A stretch of DNA of 64,000 bases from Antedon mediterranea (lineage: Eukaryota > Echinodermata > Crinoidea > Comatulida > Antedonidae). The notes under the pieces were generated by a model. The model was not told the DNA's origin. It did not search any database and saw only the letters and a program-made list of their open reading frames with translations. Positions 10,583 to 27,229 of the stretch are shown piece by piece. The stretch spans positions 9,993,001 through 10,057,000 of the forward strand of contig NC_092671.1 in assembly GCF_964355755.1 (NCBI RefSeq), given 5' to 3'. Each line of letters begins with the position of its first letter. Position 1 is the first letter of the stretch. The position numbers were made by a program, and so were the translations under genes.

Positions 10583-13500
10583 TCAAAGTGGAAGAAGATG
10601 TGTTGTATCAGAAGTATGATCATCTTGAAAATCTAAAGATGACTTAGCTCTACTCGTTAAATGCGTTGTACGAGGGCGCCTTTCATATTGTGTGTAACTC
10701 CTATCCTGTTCTCTTAAATAACCTGTTTCTCCGGCCGAACGAATAGCTTTGTTTTCTTCACGCTTAGTGCATGGAGCACTCAACGGACGTGTTAATGCAA
10801 GTTTTGGAATGTGGTCTGTGTTGGGATTGGAACATGCGATACTTATGTTGGATCTATTTTTGACGTGGACAAGCATCTGAAAGAAGTATAAATAATAGTT
10901 AATTAATTATCAAGTTATATTTTCATTTATATTATATATAATACTGTATATTATGTATCTCTAAAGCACTGTCCACACTATCAAACTTTATGTGACAAAA
11001 AAATGTGATGTGCCAATATATGGACATGATAATATATCCCTAACATATTTGGGCACATCACACTTGTCAAACTAGTAGACAGAGCTTTAAAATTACTTGT
11101 GTCTAAATCCTGTTTCTTTGGTCTTCGTGTGGACGTGCAGTGAAATACAAATCATTTTCAATCTAACATCTGGTTCTCTATACCATTGAAGCATATAAGT
11201 TCATACTTAAATTAGCCATCAAATCATAATGAGCTATGCAGTTATTATTACTGCCACAAAAATCAGTTTTATGGTTTTGATAATGTTTAATAAATCAACA
11301 AACACAAAGCATGCACATTAAATTCATGCACATTCTTGATGGCAACCGAACATTAAAACATTAATGAACCTATGGTTCAGTCTGAACATACTCAGATAGA
11401 TTCAAAGTGAATGAAATGAAAAATTAAAGACTAAACATCAATCAAACAATGATGTAAACTAAGACAAAAACCACATGCTGCAAACCGCATACTCAACATA
11501 TGTAGGGGTTTATGGTGATGGTGGAAGGAGGGTTGGTTCAAAGAGGCATGCTGAGGTTGGAATAGAGATAAAAGAGTTGAAAGATTTTATCCGAAGGAAC
11601 TGTATGTATGGAACACAAAAACAAAACACAAATTAAACAGTAATTGACTGTCATGAATAAAATAACTGACTCACCAGCAATATTTGACAGCATGCAAGAT
11701 TATCAGAGGGGGGGGGGGGGGGGAGGGCAGATGAAGGTGAAAGATGGAGGGGGCCAAGAAATTAAACTTTATTAATAAAGATTATTATAGTTTGAAAGAG
11801 AGATATTGGGTCTGGGGGAAATTGGTGTGGTTCGGTGGAAATCTGATATGATCAGAAGAATGGAACACTTCAAGATAGCTTTGATGGCATGGGAAGAGAC
11901 ATTGAGAAAGGTATACAGACATTGGGAAGGGAGATATTGGAAAAGAGGAGACACTGGGAAGGGGATAATCATGCAATTGGGTGGCAACAGATGTAAAAAG
12001 AAATGAAAACTCACCGCGCTTTGTACAGACGGAGCTAAAAGATTATATAGAATACATTTAAAAAGTGCAATGAAAAAATATTATAATTTGCAATGAAGTT
12101 TTCATATTTAAGCCAACCTGCAAAGATTAATTTATGAAAACAGACTTTGGTATAATTAATAAATCAATGTACAATATTAAATGAGACCAAACTACTCCAC
12201 ACATAATCTGTAATACATTGAATATATAGGAATAAAACATCATTCCCATTGTGTACCAGAGTGATCATAATTGATTTATTTACCTGCATAATTTCTTTAG
12301 TACTACTCAATTTCTCCATTCTCCTAACCTCCCCTTGTGATTTCTCATCAAATAGTTGGTCACATTTCTGCATGTATCTTCTCCTAAAGAGTCACAATCA
12401 CATCATCAATATGTTATTTGAGGACAATAATACATGTTTAGCCCAAGATGTTCAAAATGTCTTTAGTAAATACAGTGTACAATTGTTTCTAATGTAGTTA
12501 CAAAACAATGATGATAGTAGGTGTGTGTGTGTGTGCATGAGACAGACTAAAACACGGTCCCACAAGGTCCTTATTTGGAGAATTTATGTTTTCATAACCA
12601 TAGTTGTTATCATACAATACCTTAATTCAGAATTATCAATCATTAGATTGTTTATCTGTTGTTTGTATTTATCATCAACTTCATCTACTTTCTCTTCAAA
12701 ATTTTCTTCAAATCCAATCAACCGTCTCTTCTGCGAAAGAAAATCACAATTTAATCAAAAAGGCTACTAGAATAATTTCAAGAAAAATGCATAGTCAAAT
12801 AAAACACCCATTATGATTTATTCAATATTTCATAAATTTATTATTTTATCATCAGGTTTATTGAAAACATCAAAATGTATGCAAACAATTAATCTGCTCA
12901 GTATACACGGTTATGTTCAAATGTTTATTCTTCATCTATCATTACAAATCAAAAGTTTTCTAGTTAGACAGTGACAAACCCATCACCACTTACTGTTATT
13001 TCAAGTTCTGCCCTTGTTTCAGCTAACTTTGATTTAGCAACCACCAGATTTTCCACAGTATCTTCAAGCTCTGCCTGTACAGATTTCAGCTGTTCAAGAG
13101 CTTTCTTCAGGTTTTGTACATCATCAGATGTACTTGAAAACTTCTTTAACATGCTCTATATAAAATAAAACAACTGGTAATATAATAGGTTCAAGGGAAG
13201 ATATATAATATCAAGTGGACATGCCAATGAGATGATCTCATTGGCTCTTTCTATCATGACGTTGGCAAATATGGTAGTCATATGCCCAAATGTGGTAGTG
13301 ATATGACATCATCATGTCCATATAAGGGCGCATCACATTTATTTGTGACATAAAGTTTGATAGTGTATACAGGGCTTTAGGTAACCATTCCTTCAGCCAT
13401 CCTTTTGCCAGGGCTGTGATGTACTGTACCAAAACACCAAGAGGCTATCCTTTACTATTCCAAAAGATGCACTGAGAATAAAAACAAAATCATTCAAATT

Positions 13501-16500
13501 CTTGGATACTAACATTTTGCAATGATATAATCTGTTTTTGTATTTTAAAATATTATCTTACATCAATTTCTTTTTTGTGGTCACTGGATGAAATTTGCAT
13601 CTGCCGATGAAACTCTCTGGTCATGAGGTTTTTCTCCCTCAGTTTTTCTTCAAGTAGTTGTGTTTCTGAAAATATAATAATCAGGGTTAAAATAAATTAT
13701 TCATGAATATAGTGAGAAAGAAATCTATTCCATATAATATTATTTTTTAACCATTTTGTACAGAAATAACAGTAATAGTATATTAATTTAAAGGTACTGA
13801 CACAGAAAAATATCTTACTTAGTTCATGCATGTGTTTGTCCATTTCTTCCTGGAACAGCACCTTTAAGTCACCTTCTCGTTTCTTCCATTTATCCTCCAT
13901 ATCTTGAGCTAAGGTTGTTTTATATGCTTCAAATGCACCTTGCAAAAACTCCATCTCACCCTTTAAACGTGCTTCAATGAAAAGGACAAAAAATGAAATA
14001 TGATTAATACAATTCTGTTTTTATTTTAATACAATTCTTTTCAAAATTTATTGTGAAAAACCAACTGAAAAACATGTGTTCAATACCTTTCTCATCCATA
14101 ATCACATCAATAACATAACTAGTAGGGGGTAAAGAAAGTATATTAAACTTACAATATGCAGCATCACTACCATTCTTTTGATGCTCCAACTCTTTCTTTT
14201 GTAACTGTTTCACTAAATCTAATTCCTCCCTGTGATCATTTACAAGTACATTTATCTCATCTTTGTACCTTTCTTCCAGGTCCATAAGCTTGGCTTTTAA
14301 ATTCACAGCAGCCTATAATAAATGAAAATTAATTACAAATAAAAATCATCTTAAAACAAGAATAGCTAAATCGGTTGGCTTCACACAGTTTAGAAAATAA
14401 ACCTTTTCGGCAATGCTTGAGGTTACAATAGCTATTAATAATTAGAGATAATAATTTTCTACAACATTGATGATAACAGCATCCTTTTCGGATGAGCGGT
14501 TAAGCAGAATGAGGGTCGTGAAATAAAAAAAAAATTAATTAAAAACCAATGTTGAAAGCATATATATCATAAATGTCATACCAATTAAATGAATTCAAGT
14601 GTGATGAACGTAAATTAAAAATGTGCAAAATTCACCTTATCTCGTGTGTTTTTATGATTCATGCGCTCCTCCTCTAAATATAAGGTCAGGTCAGTGACCT
14701 GATTCTGTAGTTGAAAAATTAAAGAGTCCCTATACAAAGATAACTTGAAAGTTAATACAACTATTATAAAATGTCATTTACCAAAAAATCTAAAGCGTCC
14801 ATTTGTCATTTACTTAAATTTGTTTAGTTTTTAATTCCTAATCTTCATAATTACTGTCAAAGAACAAAATATGAAACTGAGTGAAGAAAATAAATGTTTA
14901 AAGTGGACATTTCATATTTCTACCTGTTATTCTGAGTCCATGTGGTCAGTCTATTATTCGGGACATTTTTCCCCATTTTTAAAGGTCCTTTAACAGAGTG
15001 TAAACTTGGCAACTTAGTAAAACGTGTCATTTCTTTGGCTTTGTTAAATCTTCTATGTTATTGATATTATACACATTTATGACACATTACACAGTATATA
15101 TGATACATTATCACAACATCAGTATGACATAATATAACATTACACAATCATTAAACATACATTAGTATTACACAACATCGATATAACATGCGTTTTGAAA
15201 GATAGCAGGACATCAACAAAACAAATGATGATGTATGAATGTCATAAAGAAATAAGTGAATGAATGAAAAATATAATGAAAAAGAATGAAGAAATGAATA
15301 TATACAAATTATTATTAAATAGCATTTTTTTTTATAGAATGTACAATTATGATTAAATTTTACAGTCCATTAGACATGAAAACACAACAATGAAACATAG
15401 TAATATGTCAGAATATATAATGAGGTATACAGAATGTCAATAACATAATATTGTTTATGGCAGGCATCATAAATTTATAGTCCATTAGTTTAAAAAAGGA
15501 TAAAATTGTCATGATCATAATATTATTATAATACAAGTATAGTGACAATATTTTTAAAGAATGTGCATGCAGAAGTCAAACCGTCCAATCAGCAAATAGT
15601 ATGCAAATGAAGGACAAAGAGAAATAATTTTAAAATCAGTTAGTAAATACATTTTAGTTTTTATTTTAGAATTGTTTTTTTTTAATCCGTGCACATCAAC
15701 ACCATTATAATAACGAAGGTTACTTTGAGTCAATGAGAGCCATTCACCAAGTTGCGTTACAGGCAAGTAACAACCAATCACATCCATGCAATTAAAATAT
15801 ACGCAAAATAAATGTAAATATTAGGGTAATGAGTTCAAAGGTCATGCATACATGTCATGTGGAGTGATAAACTTGCTATTCAAGTAATAGCAAGTTTATT
15901 AGTTATTATTTTATACATGATGTTATCAATATAAATTGTATGAATATGTTTAATGACGTTGTATGTGAAATTGTGTTTACAATAGTATTTAGTATAATCA
16001 TCATTATCTTGTAAAAGTATAGATTTGAAAGTTGTGTTGTGCTTACACAAACATTATTGATTATTAGGGAAATTCACTTTGTGATGATCTACGACCTAGG
16101 AACTTGTTACGTTAGGTTTCACTTCCTCACTCAATTCCTCGATACAGTTTTGATGGATTCTAGGTCCATGCGACAACCAGTCAATTAAACAATATGCGCA
16201 TGTCCTAGATCATTACAAATAAAACGCTCCCATTAATTATAACTATTATTAGAGTGATGATGACTTCATTCATTATTCTTTGTAAGTTTGTTATAATATG
16301 CAGTTAAAAAGAACTGTGGTTAAGAACTGCATAACATTATTTTAGTTTTTTTTAGTTCAATTTGCTGTGTTTTCAGTTACTATTCTTTTTGAAACAAAAA
16401 ACCCATACCTGAGTTGTGTTGTAGATTTAGTAGGAACAGAATTTGAATATTTACACTAAAGATTGTCTAGTCTAATAATTGCACTACTCCCTTTTTTAAA

Positions 16501-19008
16501 CGATGTGATTGGTTGATTTACTTGCTGTAAAAAAGTAAATAAATTGGATTTTTTTAGGTAAATAATTGGTAGAAATTCTATGGATATAATTATTTGGAAG
16601 CATTTGCCCACAACAAAATTTTTAGTAACATTTGACACTACTCAAAAAGGACAATTTTGCACTAAAAATCAGTCTGTCAGGTTGACACAATAATAAATTA
16701 CAAGATATACCACCAGACTACAAAATTATTGTATTAAAATGAAAATTGCATATTTAAAAATATTAGTAAGACCCTTATATCTATACACACTCCATATATG
16801 AAAAACTCTACACCCAGTACAATTTTAAAATAATTATTTCAGTATAAGCAAAACACAGTTATTATTTGATCCACATAACATTAGCCGGCATGTTTCTATA
16901 TCTTACCTTTCTGGATCCTGGTAGGCAGAACTGGATGCAGAGAAGAAATAAGGTTTTGAATGAGGTATTTCATCTACATAGAATCTGATCATTCATAAAT
17001 AATTAAGATAGTTATGATTTTGTTTGTAGATAGGTGTTTGTTTGTAGAGAGGTATAGAAGTTAATGATAAAAAGAATTAAAATTAAGAAAATTATAGATT
17101 ATAAGGGAATAATCCTAAAAAGGTTTCTAAAACACAAAACATATACTTGTATGCCAAAAAGATAACAGTATCTAAATACCAAAATGTACCAAATGAAGAA
17201 TTAAGATAAATTAACAATGGATTATAAAACATAGAAAATGTAGTAAGTCAGAAGAAGACACAGAATTAATATCGATATTTAATTTATTCAAATCATACTT
17301 CTTTTTGTGCTGAAATTAAAAAAAAAAACAATCTTCTGAAAATAAAAAGGTTTGTAGACATAAAAGTAATAAAAGCAGATAGAAAGTAGGAAAAAATGAA
17401 ATCTAATCAAACTGAAGAGTAATAATAAATCAGTAAAAAATAGTATAGAGAACACAAATTATATTTTTTTAGAAAAATTCAATTTATGTTTTCTTTCTGA
17501 TTCCGACAATTTCTGATTCAATTTCTATTCTTTTTGATCTAGCCAAAACCCAACAGAATATAAATATTTTTATTTTTAAACTCCAGTTTAAATTATTTAT
17601 TTATAATTCAATACACAAATAATAATTTTGGTATATTACATTTCTAATGGCAGAATTAAAGCTAAAATGTACCTTTCATTAGGCCTCCTGCTGTGTGTCT
17701 TTGGAAGGTCCATTAATCCAGTGTTGATTGTTACTGCCATTTTACTCCGACTCTTTGTTAGCCTCATCCCAGGCCCCAATGCATATTCTCGTGAGGACTG
17801 GTTGGTAGTAACAAATAATTCATACATATGATTATTATGGAACTATCTAGCCTTTCATTTTCCCGTGTAAGTTGGTTTCATGGAAAATTATCAGTAACTT
17901 CTTCGGTGGGTTATCATTAAAATGTTTTTTTTCTTTTTTTTAAAATTCATTCCACATTTGATCCTTTACTACTTTGCCATAATTACATCAATCTCATAAA
18001 CATTATTATCATCCTTATTACTATATCATCACTACCATTTATACTGTAGTATAATAATCATTAAATCAATAAACATAGTATCATTTTTATTATAACAATT
18101 GAGTAACTCAATTAGTACAGTACCTCTGTGCCTGAAGGTGTTGTCCCACTATTCTTCTTGAGTGGGAGGTGGTTCTCAAAAGCTCTCCTAGCACTCTTAT
18201 CCTTTTCGACTTCATAGAAACGATCACACCGTGCCTTACCAGTAGAGGGTGCACTTTGAGGGGGTCTATATGAAAACGCTGCCTGGTCTTTTTGATCTTC
18301 AGTACTTGGTTGTGACCTGTAAATACAATTTTGTTTTAATTTTTCATTTTGCTAATTTGTTTACCTTAATTTGCTAATTGTAAGATGAATAAAAAAAAAC
18401 CATAATAAATATAGAAAAATAAAGATGAAAAAAAAAAATTCTTACAATGCAACAGGAAAGTGACAATAGGACCTAGATATACTTACTAAAGTAATGCACT
18501 TGTCAATTGTATGACTCACTATACGACCCCCGGGAGAGGTGCGTCATGGGTGCGTCATTTACAAATAATTACTGACGCAGGGGTGCGTCAAAAAACCTAG
18601 ATGGTACGTCACATCAATGAACAAGGTGTGTCAATGTCCGTCACTTTACCACCCACCATATCATAAACAACATGGTCACAGTGCGTCAAAATGGGTGCGT
18701 CATGGTCACCTAAAGGTAAGTCACCTTTTTGACGCACGGGTGCGTCATGGTATTCAAAAGTATGACGCACATCGGACAAATGACGCACCTCTCCCGGGGG
18801 TCGTATAGTGGGTCATACAATTGACAAGTGCATTACTAAAGTAATGTAATACTTACTTTGGCCTTGGCTTTTCTTTGCCTCGTTGAATGCTAGCAAGACT
18901 TCCAATTTTGTATTTATTAGCGGCATGTCGGTCACGGTTTGTAAACTCACCACCGAGAGAAATGGCTGATCGGTTGGCGTTTGGATTGGTTACATTGAAA
19001 TTGCTCAT
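10583..19008 (-). CDS. FLACC1-like coiled-coil protein, 12 exons, complete
   Basis: Minus-strand exons in order: 19008-18857, 18316-18124, 17797-17673, 16984-16907, 14729-14636, 14312-14153, 13971-13819, 13665-13562, 13155-12994, 12730-12621, 12383-12284, 10876-10583. Phases join into 574 aa. The N-terminal third is basic and unstructured-looking, with CDRFYEV and ALGPGMRL segments. From about residue 185 to 475 it is almost continuous coiled coil. The order of segments matches vertebrate FLACC1 (flagellum-associated coiled-coil protein): FYEV, PG.RL..SR, DEIP, LQ.QV.DLT, YKTTLAQDMEDKW, DKYKQQI..L. The family is linked to sperm flagella, so a ciliary/flagellar structural role is inferred. The C-terminal exon (residues ~478-574) is low-complexity and lineage-specific. 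Exon 4 uses an acceptor with a weak pyrimidine tract but restores the frame exactly. A MITE and a fold-back element sit in introns. Confidence 0.82.
10962..11089. mobile_element. MITE family 1 copy
   Basis: Begins 'aaagcactgtccacactatc' and ends 'gtagacagagcttta', with the right inner arm shortened. It lies in the last intron of the FLACC1-like gene. Confidence 0.8.
11708..11723. repeat. G16 homopolymer
   Basis: Sixteen consecutive G on the + strand, followed by A and three more G. It lies in the last intron of the FLACC1-like gene, which is transcribed from the other strand, so the pre-mRNA carries C. The length may be imprecise in the assembly. Confidence 0.8.
13258..13379. mobile_element. 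MITE family 1 copy, left end lost
   Basis: The interior motifs ('caaatatggtagtcatatg', 'atgacatcatcatgtccata') and one terminus ('gatagtgtatacagggcttt') are present; the other terminus is not. It lies in an intron of the FLACC1-like gene. Confidence 0.75.
18483..18846. mobile_element. Fold-back element with 55-bp terminal inverted repeats and TGACGCAC motifs
   Basis: Left arm 18492-18546 and right arm 18781-18835 are inverted copies with a single mismatch. The 14-base sequence ttactaaagtaatg occurs directly repeated at both ends (18483-18496 and 18833-18846) and probably includes the target-site duplication. The interior holds about nine exact copies of TGACGCAC in either orientation plus variants. 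It has no coding capacity and lies in intron 1 of the FLACC1-like gene. No second copy was seen in the window. Confidence 0.8.
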
Positions 19009-21556
19009 GATTGATCTGTTTGTAGTTTTCAGAGCATAGGCCTATTCATTTTTGTTAAAATATGCCGAGTATGAAAATCTACATTTTTCCTCCTAAAAAA
19101 AATCATCATCAATAGTAAATACAATATTATATAGGCCTATAAGGTAGGCCCCTAGGCCCTACTAGAGCTAGGCGTAATAGCCTAATTACCTTTCCTTAAA
19201 TCGTGTATATTTGCTGTATAACTTATCTATAATTGTGGATTAAACTGAGCTAGGCCTAGGCTAGGCCTAGCCGCGCCCACCTAGGTCCTTTTAATAACAT
19301 ATTGTATTTTTAGGGCCTAGCCTAAGCCCTACATAGTAAGGCCTACGCCGCGCGTAAACAAAACTCCGCTGCTAATAGCAGAGAGAGTAGTAAGTTAGAA
19401 GAAGGGTACGGTAGGCCTCTAGGCTAGGCGCGCAGATAATAAGTAGTTAATTTGACTAAAAATTACTCACAATATATAATTTAGATTAAACTACAAGTGC
19501 TATATATCATATTACAGGTACTAATATTTAATTACAGAAAATACATGAATTAACAAGTTTTCTGTAGCTGTTAAATGCATTTACTTGCTGCTGCTGCTGA
19601 CGGTTGCCATGTAATCAATTACCGTTGTTCTTAGGCTAATATACCCAGGCTGCCAAGCAATAAACGTCTGTATTCGCGACTACGTTGTAATTTATTTTCT
19701 TTGCACTTATTTTCATTTTATTAAGTCCATTCACAAAACAAAATACAATACATTGGATATTCACTGTATTGTTATACTTTATTTGTTCATGAATAAAATA
19801 CATATTAAAAAACATTGGTCACAATACAAGGTTAGCATTGTCAACAAGAGGTATACTAAGCATAATAGCATTTTAGCTTTTATTAAAATAAAAGAAAGGT
19901 TAGAATGATGGTACTTAAAATACTACTATACTGAATAAATAGAAAGCGTATTTTGCCTTGGAAAACGGAAAACCGAAACACTGTTTTCTAAAATCATAGC
20001 CGAAAATATTTGTATTTCGAGTTAGTACTACCAGCCTAAAGTATGATCATATTTCTCAAAGCTGATTGATATATAAATGCATGTTGTAATTTAATTTAGT
20101 AAAAAAAAATGTAGATAAACAAAGTAAATAGAAAATGAAGATAACGAAATGAAAATAAACATAATGCTTCTAACATTAAGTTTAAACAAAATCTAGTCTC
20201 AACTTAGCCATTTTAATTTTAAATATAGCATGAGTTATGAACGACAAATTATCTTAAACTAAGCTGTGTTTTTAATGGCAATGGCAGAGAATATACAAGC
20301 TGGTATGCAAACTCTGTGATTTGCATATCATTCTACATAAAAGCTTGAATGTCACAGTTATGATTTAAAATTTACCTTTTTAATCAATGTGACAAACTAT
20401 TAGGTCTCAGTATTTCAACAAAACTTTATAAGAAATTATAAATATATTAGCTCATAATTATACAGGTTAAAAAAACTATGGATTGAATAATAGGAACCAT
20501 TGAATAAATTCATAAACACAATGAAACAGAATATCTTGCATAAAAAATAGCACTGTATGATTTAGCAAAAAATATCGGACATTGGGGAAGCTCAAATATC
20601 AAATTACTATCAGTAGTTAGTCGTAATAACCTGTAAAATGTACTGTTATTTAAAAAAAAGTTAACACCAAGTATATTTTTATATATCACTTAATTTTAAA
20701 ATAATATTCACAGTCTATGTTCTCAAGAAAATAGAGAACCAGACTTAGCAACTGGTGTCAGGGAAGTTGACTGTATGTATGTAATGTATAGATGGTCCCA
20801 TAAGACATTAAATAATACTAAAGTATTATAAAATCAGTGTAGTTAACCTATACAATGTTCAATGTCTAGGCCTAGTCTACGTTTAGACAAGTTTTTCTTT
20901 GTTATATTTATTTACACAATTTTTAATCTGATTGGGAGTCAATTTATTCTCATCCTGCTGGTAAAACAGGCTTAATAACAAACGATAGTCAATCCACAAT
21001 TATAATACATGTGTGAATCTAAATTCATTAAACTGGTCACATTTCATGATATATTTCTTCATTTATTACATTACATTAAAAATATTGAATTTTATGAATA
21101 TGAGGATACCAATTGGAACTATTGACACCTATTATTTCAGTTGCATATAAATACTAGTACTACTTTATTTAGAAAATACTGTTATTATTCTATGCAGTAG
21201 GATATTGAATTTTTATACATTTGGACTCTATTTTATCTCAGGACACTGGAGGTACATTGGATGGACCATTTTTACTTTCTTAAACAAGCCGTTTAGAACA
21301 TTACATTACTATACCTATACCATTCATTGGAACAATGCCTACAGACTACATCCTACAGGCATATGAACCTCATCGGCCGAATGTAATATTTTTAAGGATA
21401 TGAACCACACTGTAAATTACCTTGATAATCATTGGTGCGATATGTCATCACACTGCTACCTTAAATTGAGTTGCTGTGACTGACTATCACACACATTAAA
21501 ATGATCATCATGAAGTATAACGTCTAAACTGTATGATGAGTGAATAATAAACACAC
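19009..21556. other. Region between the FLACC1-like 5' end and the Abi 3' end
   Basis: From 19020 to 19440 the sequence is very rich in TAGGCCTA/CTAG words and is probably promoter and 5' UTR of the FLACC1-like gene. The rest is AT-rich with no frame worth calling. Part is probably Abi 3' UTR: possible minus-strand AATAAA signals (TTTATT on +) lie at 21164-21169, 21062-21067 and 19777-19782. Which one is used cannot be told. Confidence 0.45.
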
Positions 21557-24700
<3,144 letters not shown>

Positions 24701-25738
24701 TTTTCTTGATTTACATCTCCTCACACTTCCCTCGATAAAGATGCATTATGGGAGGGGCACTTCCGCCATCCTACAAGAGCGCACTCTACAGTTTAAATCA
24801 TTGGTGGTGGTGGTGGTATATATTTTTTTCCATTTCTATGTATAAAATTCTAATTGTCAGTAACATCTCCTATTCAATTCGTATGGAAAAATATCCCTTA
24901 TTTTTACGTAGCAGTGAACGAATTGTTTGAATTGGAAAAAGTATAATGACACTGAAGTTAAAAATTATGCGGGTCTATAAAAATAGTGGATTTTTCTTCC
25001 TTGATGTGCCCGGTGCACAAGACCACCAGAATCAGACGACTACATTATCGTGATAATTTGATGAATAATAAGAATAATACCGCGTATAAATAAATGGATA
25101 GGAGATGAATAATGGATGAATATCGGCCTGAATAACAAAACGTACGGTACATTACCAAAAATATTTTAATTTTTACCGTTGATTTGTTTATGAATTCAAA
25201 TTCAAACCACATGATATTGATGTCTGACTTCTTATTTGAACCGTAGGCCAACTGTACAGAGTCGTAGTCACTGCTGATACATTTATTATCTAATGTTAAA
25301 ATTATGCGATGTCAGTTACAATAATCCGAGCACGTTATATGTCATTCTATAATATAGTAATTTCTATACTGTATACACAGATAGACGATAGACAACGATA
25401 CATAGATGATTAAGAACGGGGACTCTAATTCTCTGCAGAAATGATTGAAACAATAAATTATACGGTGAAATATAATTTTCATCTGTTAGGCCTATAAGTC
25501 ACACCTCAGTGAATACTGTATTATGCGAGAGTACTCTAATTTTATTATTGATAATAATAAATGTAACATTTAAAGCATGTATCAATAGTTATAGCTTGTC
25601 TTAATTTTCTTCCACATTCAGTTTTATTCCTATAGTTTAGTTTTTTCATCATTGTTTCAGCATCATCCTCGATCGTTATCATAATCAAAAACGTCCTCGT
25701 TATCATCACAATCATGCCATTAATCATCATCATCGTCG

Positions 25739-25777
<39 letters not shown>

Positions 25778-27225
25778 ACAACAACAACAATAAAAGTATC
25801 ATACCGCAAAGTTTAAACTATTTTAATCATTCTCCCTGCGAATTAAAGATATCGTAAACAATTACCACCTCCTCACCACCCACAATAATTTAAACGATGG
25901 ATTTTGCACATAATTATGACAAATAGTCATAAAAAGGGAATAAAGCCCTTTCAGGATTTGACGTTACAGCATAAAGAATAACACAGCTAATTATAACATT
26001 ATTATAAAATAAATAAAATGAAATGAACAGAAATAAACATAAAAGATACAACTGTTTTTATATCGTGAAGCAGTTTACTTTGTTTCCATAGCAAATGTCC
26101 ACATAGTGACTTAGGAATGTTTAGTTTTATTGTTAAACAAATTAATATAAAGTCTGATGGTGAAATTGTTCGCTCGAGTTGAGAGAAGTAGGACTCCATA
26201 ATAAGCCTACAGGTACTTGTATTTACTTTACGTATAGTGTATTTGTAACAGATCGTGTTTTCACTCTAGTACAGCACATATACATATTTTGTGTTTTAAG
26301 CAGCGGACTATTTACCTCGTGGCAACGATACTGTTTGAAATAATGTAAGTAACCATTTTACGTGACGTAAAGTACTTAATTAGAGTTTCTATCTTCAACG
26401 CGTGGATTGCTTCAGTTTGTGATTTGAAAGTCGACGGCCATGAGCGAACTTACTCTGGCGGTATAAACGCGAGTGACTCTCTCTCAAACAAAATGTAGTA
26501 TACTGTGCCTTATAAGGATATTTTTAACACAGTGAAATTGCAACCAAAATGCTATAAATGGTGGCATAATCGCCATTATTGCAGACTTGGATTTGGTGAG
26601 TAGGTTTACCTCATTATTTAGCTAGGGAACGTACGATATTTTTTTTCTGCATTTAATATTCGTATTGGTCGTGACGGTAATAATAAGTGGTTTGCATTGC
26701 AAAGTGAACTTCGACTCTCTTCAGCTCAATCATCGCAACTATATTCAGTCATTGCTTAATTCTCAATGATCATTGCTATACCATCTCATTTATTTTCAGT
26801 CTTATGAAGCTATTTCTTCTGCAGCATAATGCGAAAGAAAACTCAGTATAGAATAACCATCACCTTTTTTTATCCATTTGCAAATGAAAAATATCAGATA
26901 CGAATACACTAAATACTATGTATTTAAAACGAACCCGCGAGACTGATGTCTGAATCAGGTAAAGATTACTTTTATATATTTAAATGTACTCAAGTGAAAT
27001 TATCTGAAATTTGTTCTTATAATATTGTAACTTTGAATAAGTTATGAGTGGTAAACCCTTTTATTTAAACTGACTCATAATATAATATATATCTTTTCTC
27101 TCTCCCGTGTGCGATTTTGAAAGAGTTGGTTTGCGCACGTTACCAGAGGTGCGCAAGGCGCATTGGGCGCTTGTAATTTAGAGAGAGCGGCGTTTATTCA
27201 GATATTACTTATACCGTATCCATCT
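24701..27225. other. Abi upstream region; no gene seen
   Basis: The first few hundred bases should hold the Abi promoter and 5' UTR. A run of TGG repeats lies at 24802-24817 and a TCA microsatellite at 25725-25793. No frame in this stretch shows family similarity. Confidence 0.45.
25725..25793. repeat. (TCA)n microsatellite
   Basis: An almost pure TCA run followed by CAA units. The Met-rich minus-strand frame through it is an artefact of the repeat. Confidence 0.9.
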
Positions 27226-27229
27226 GTAA

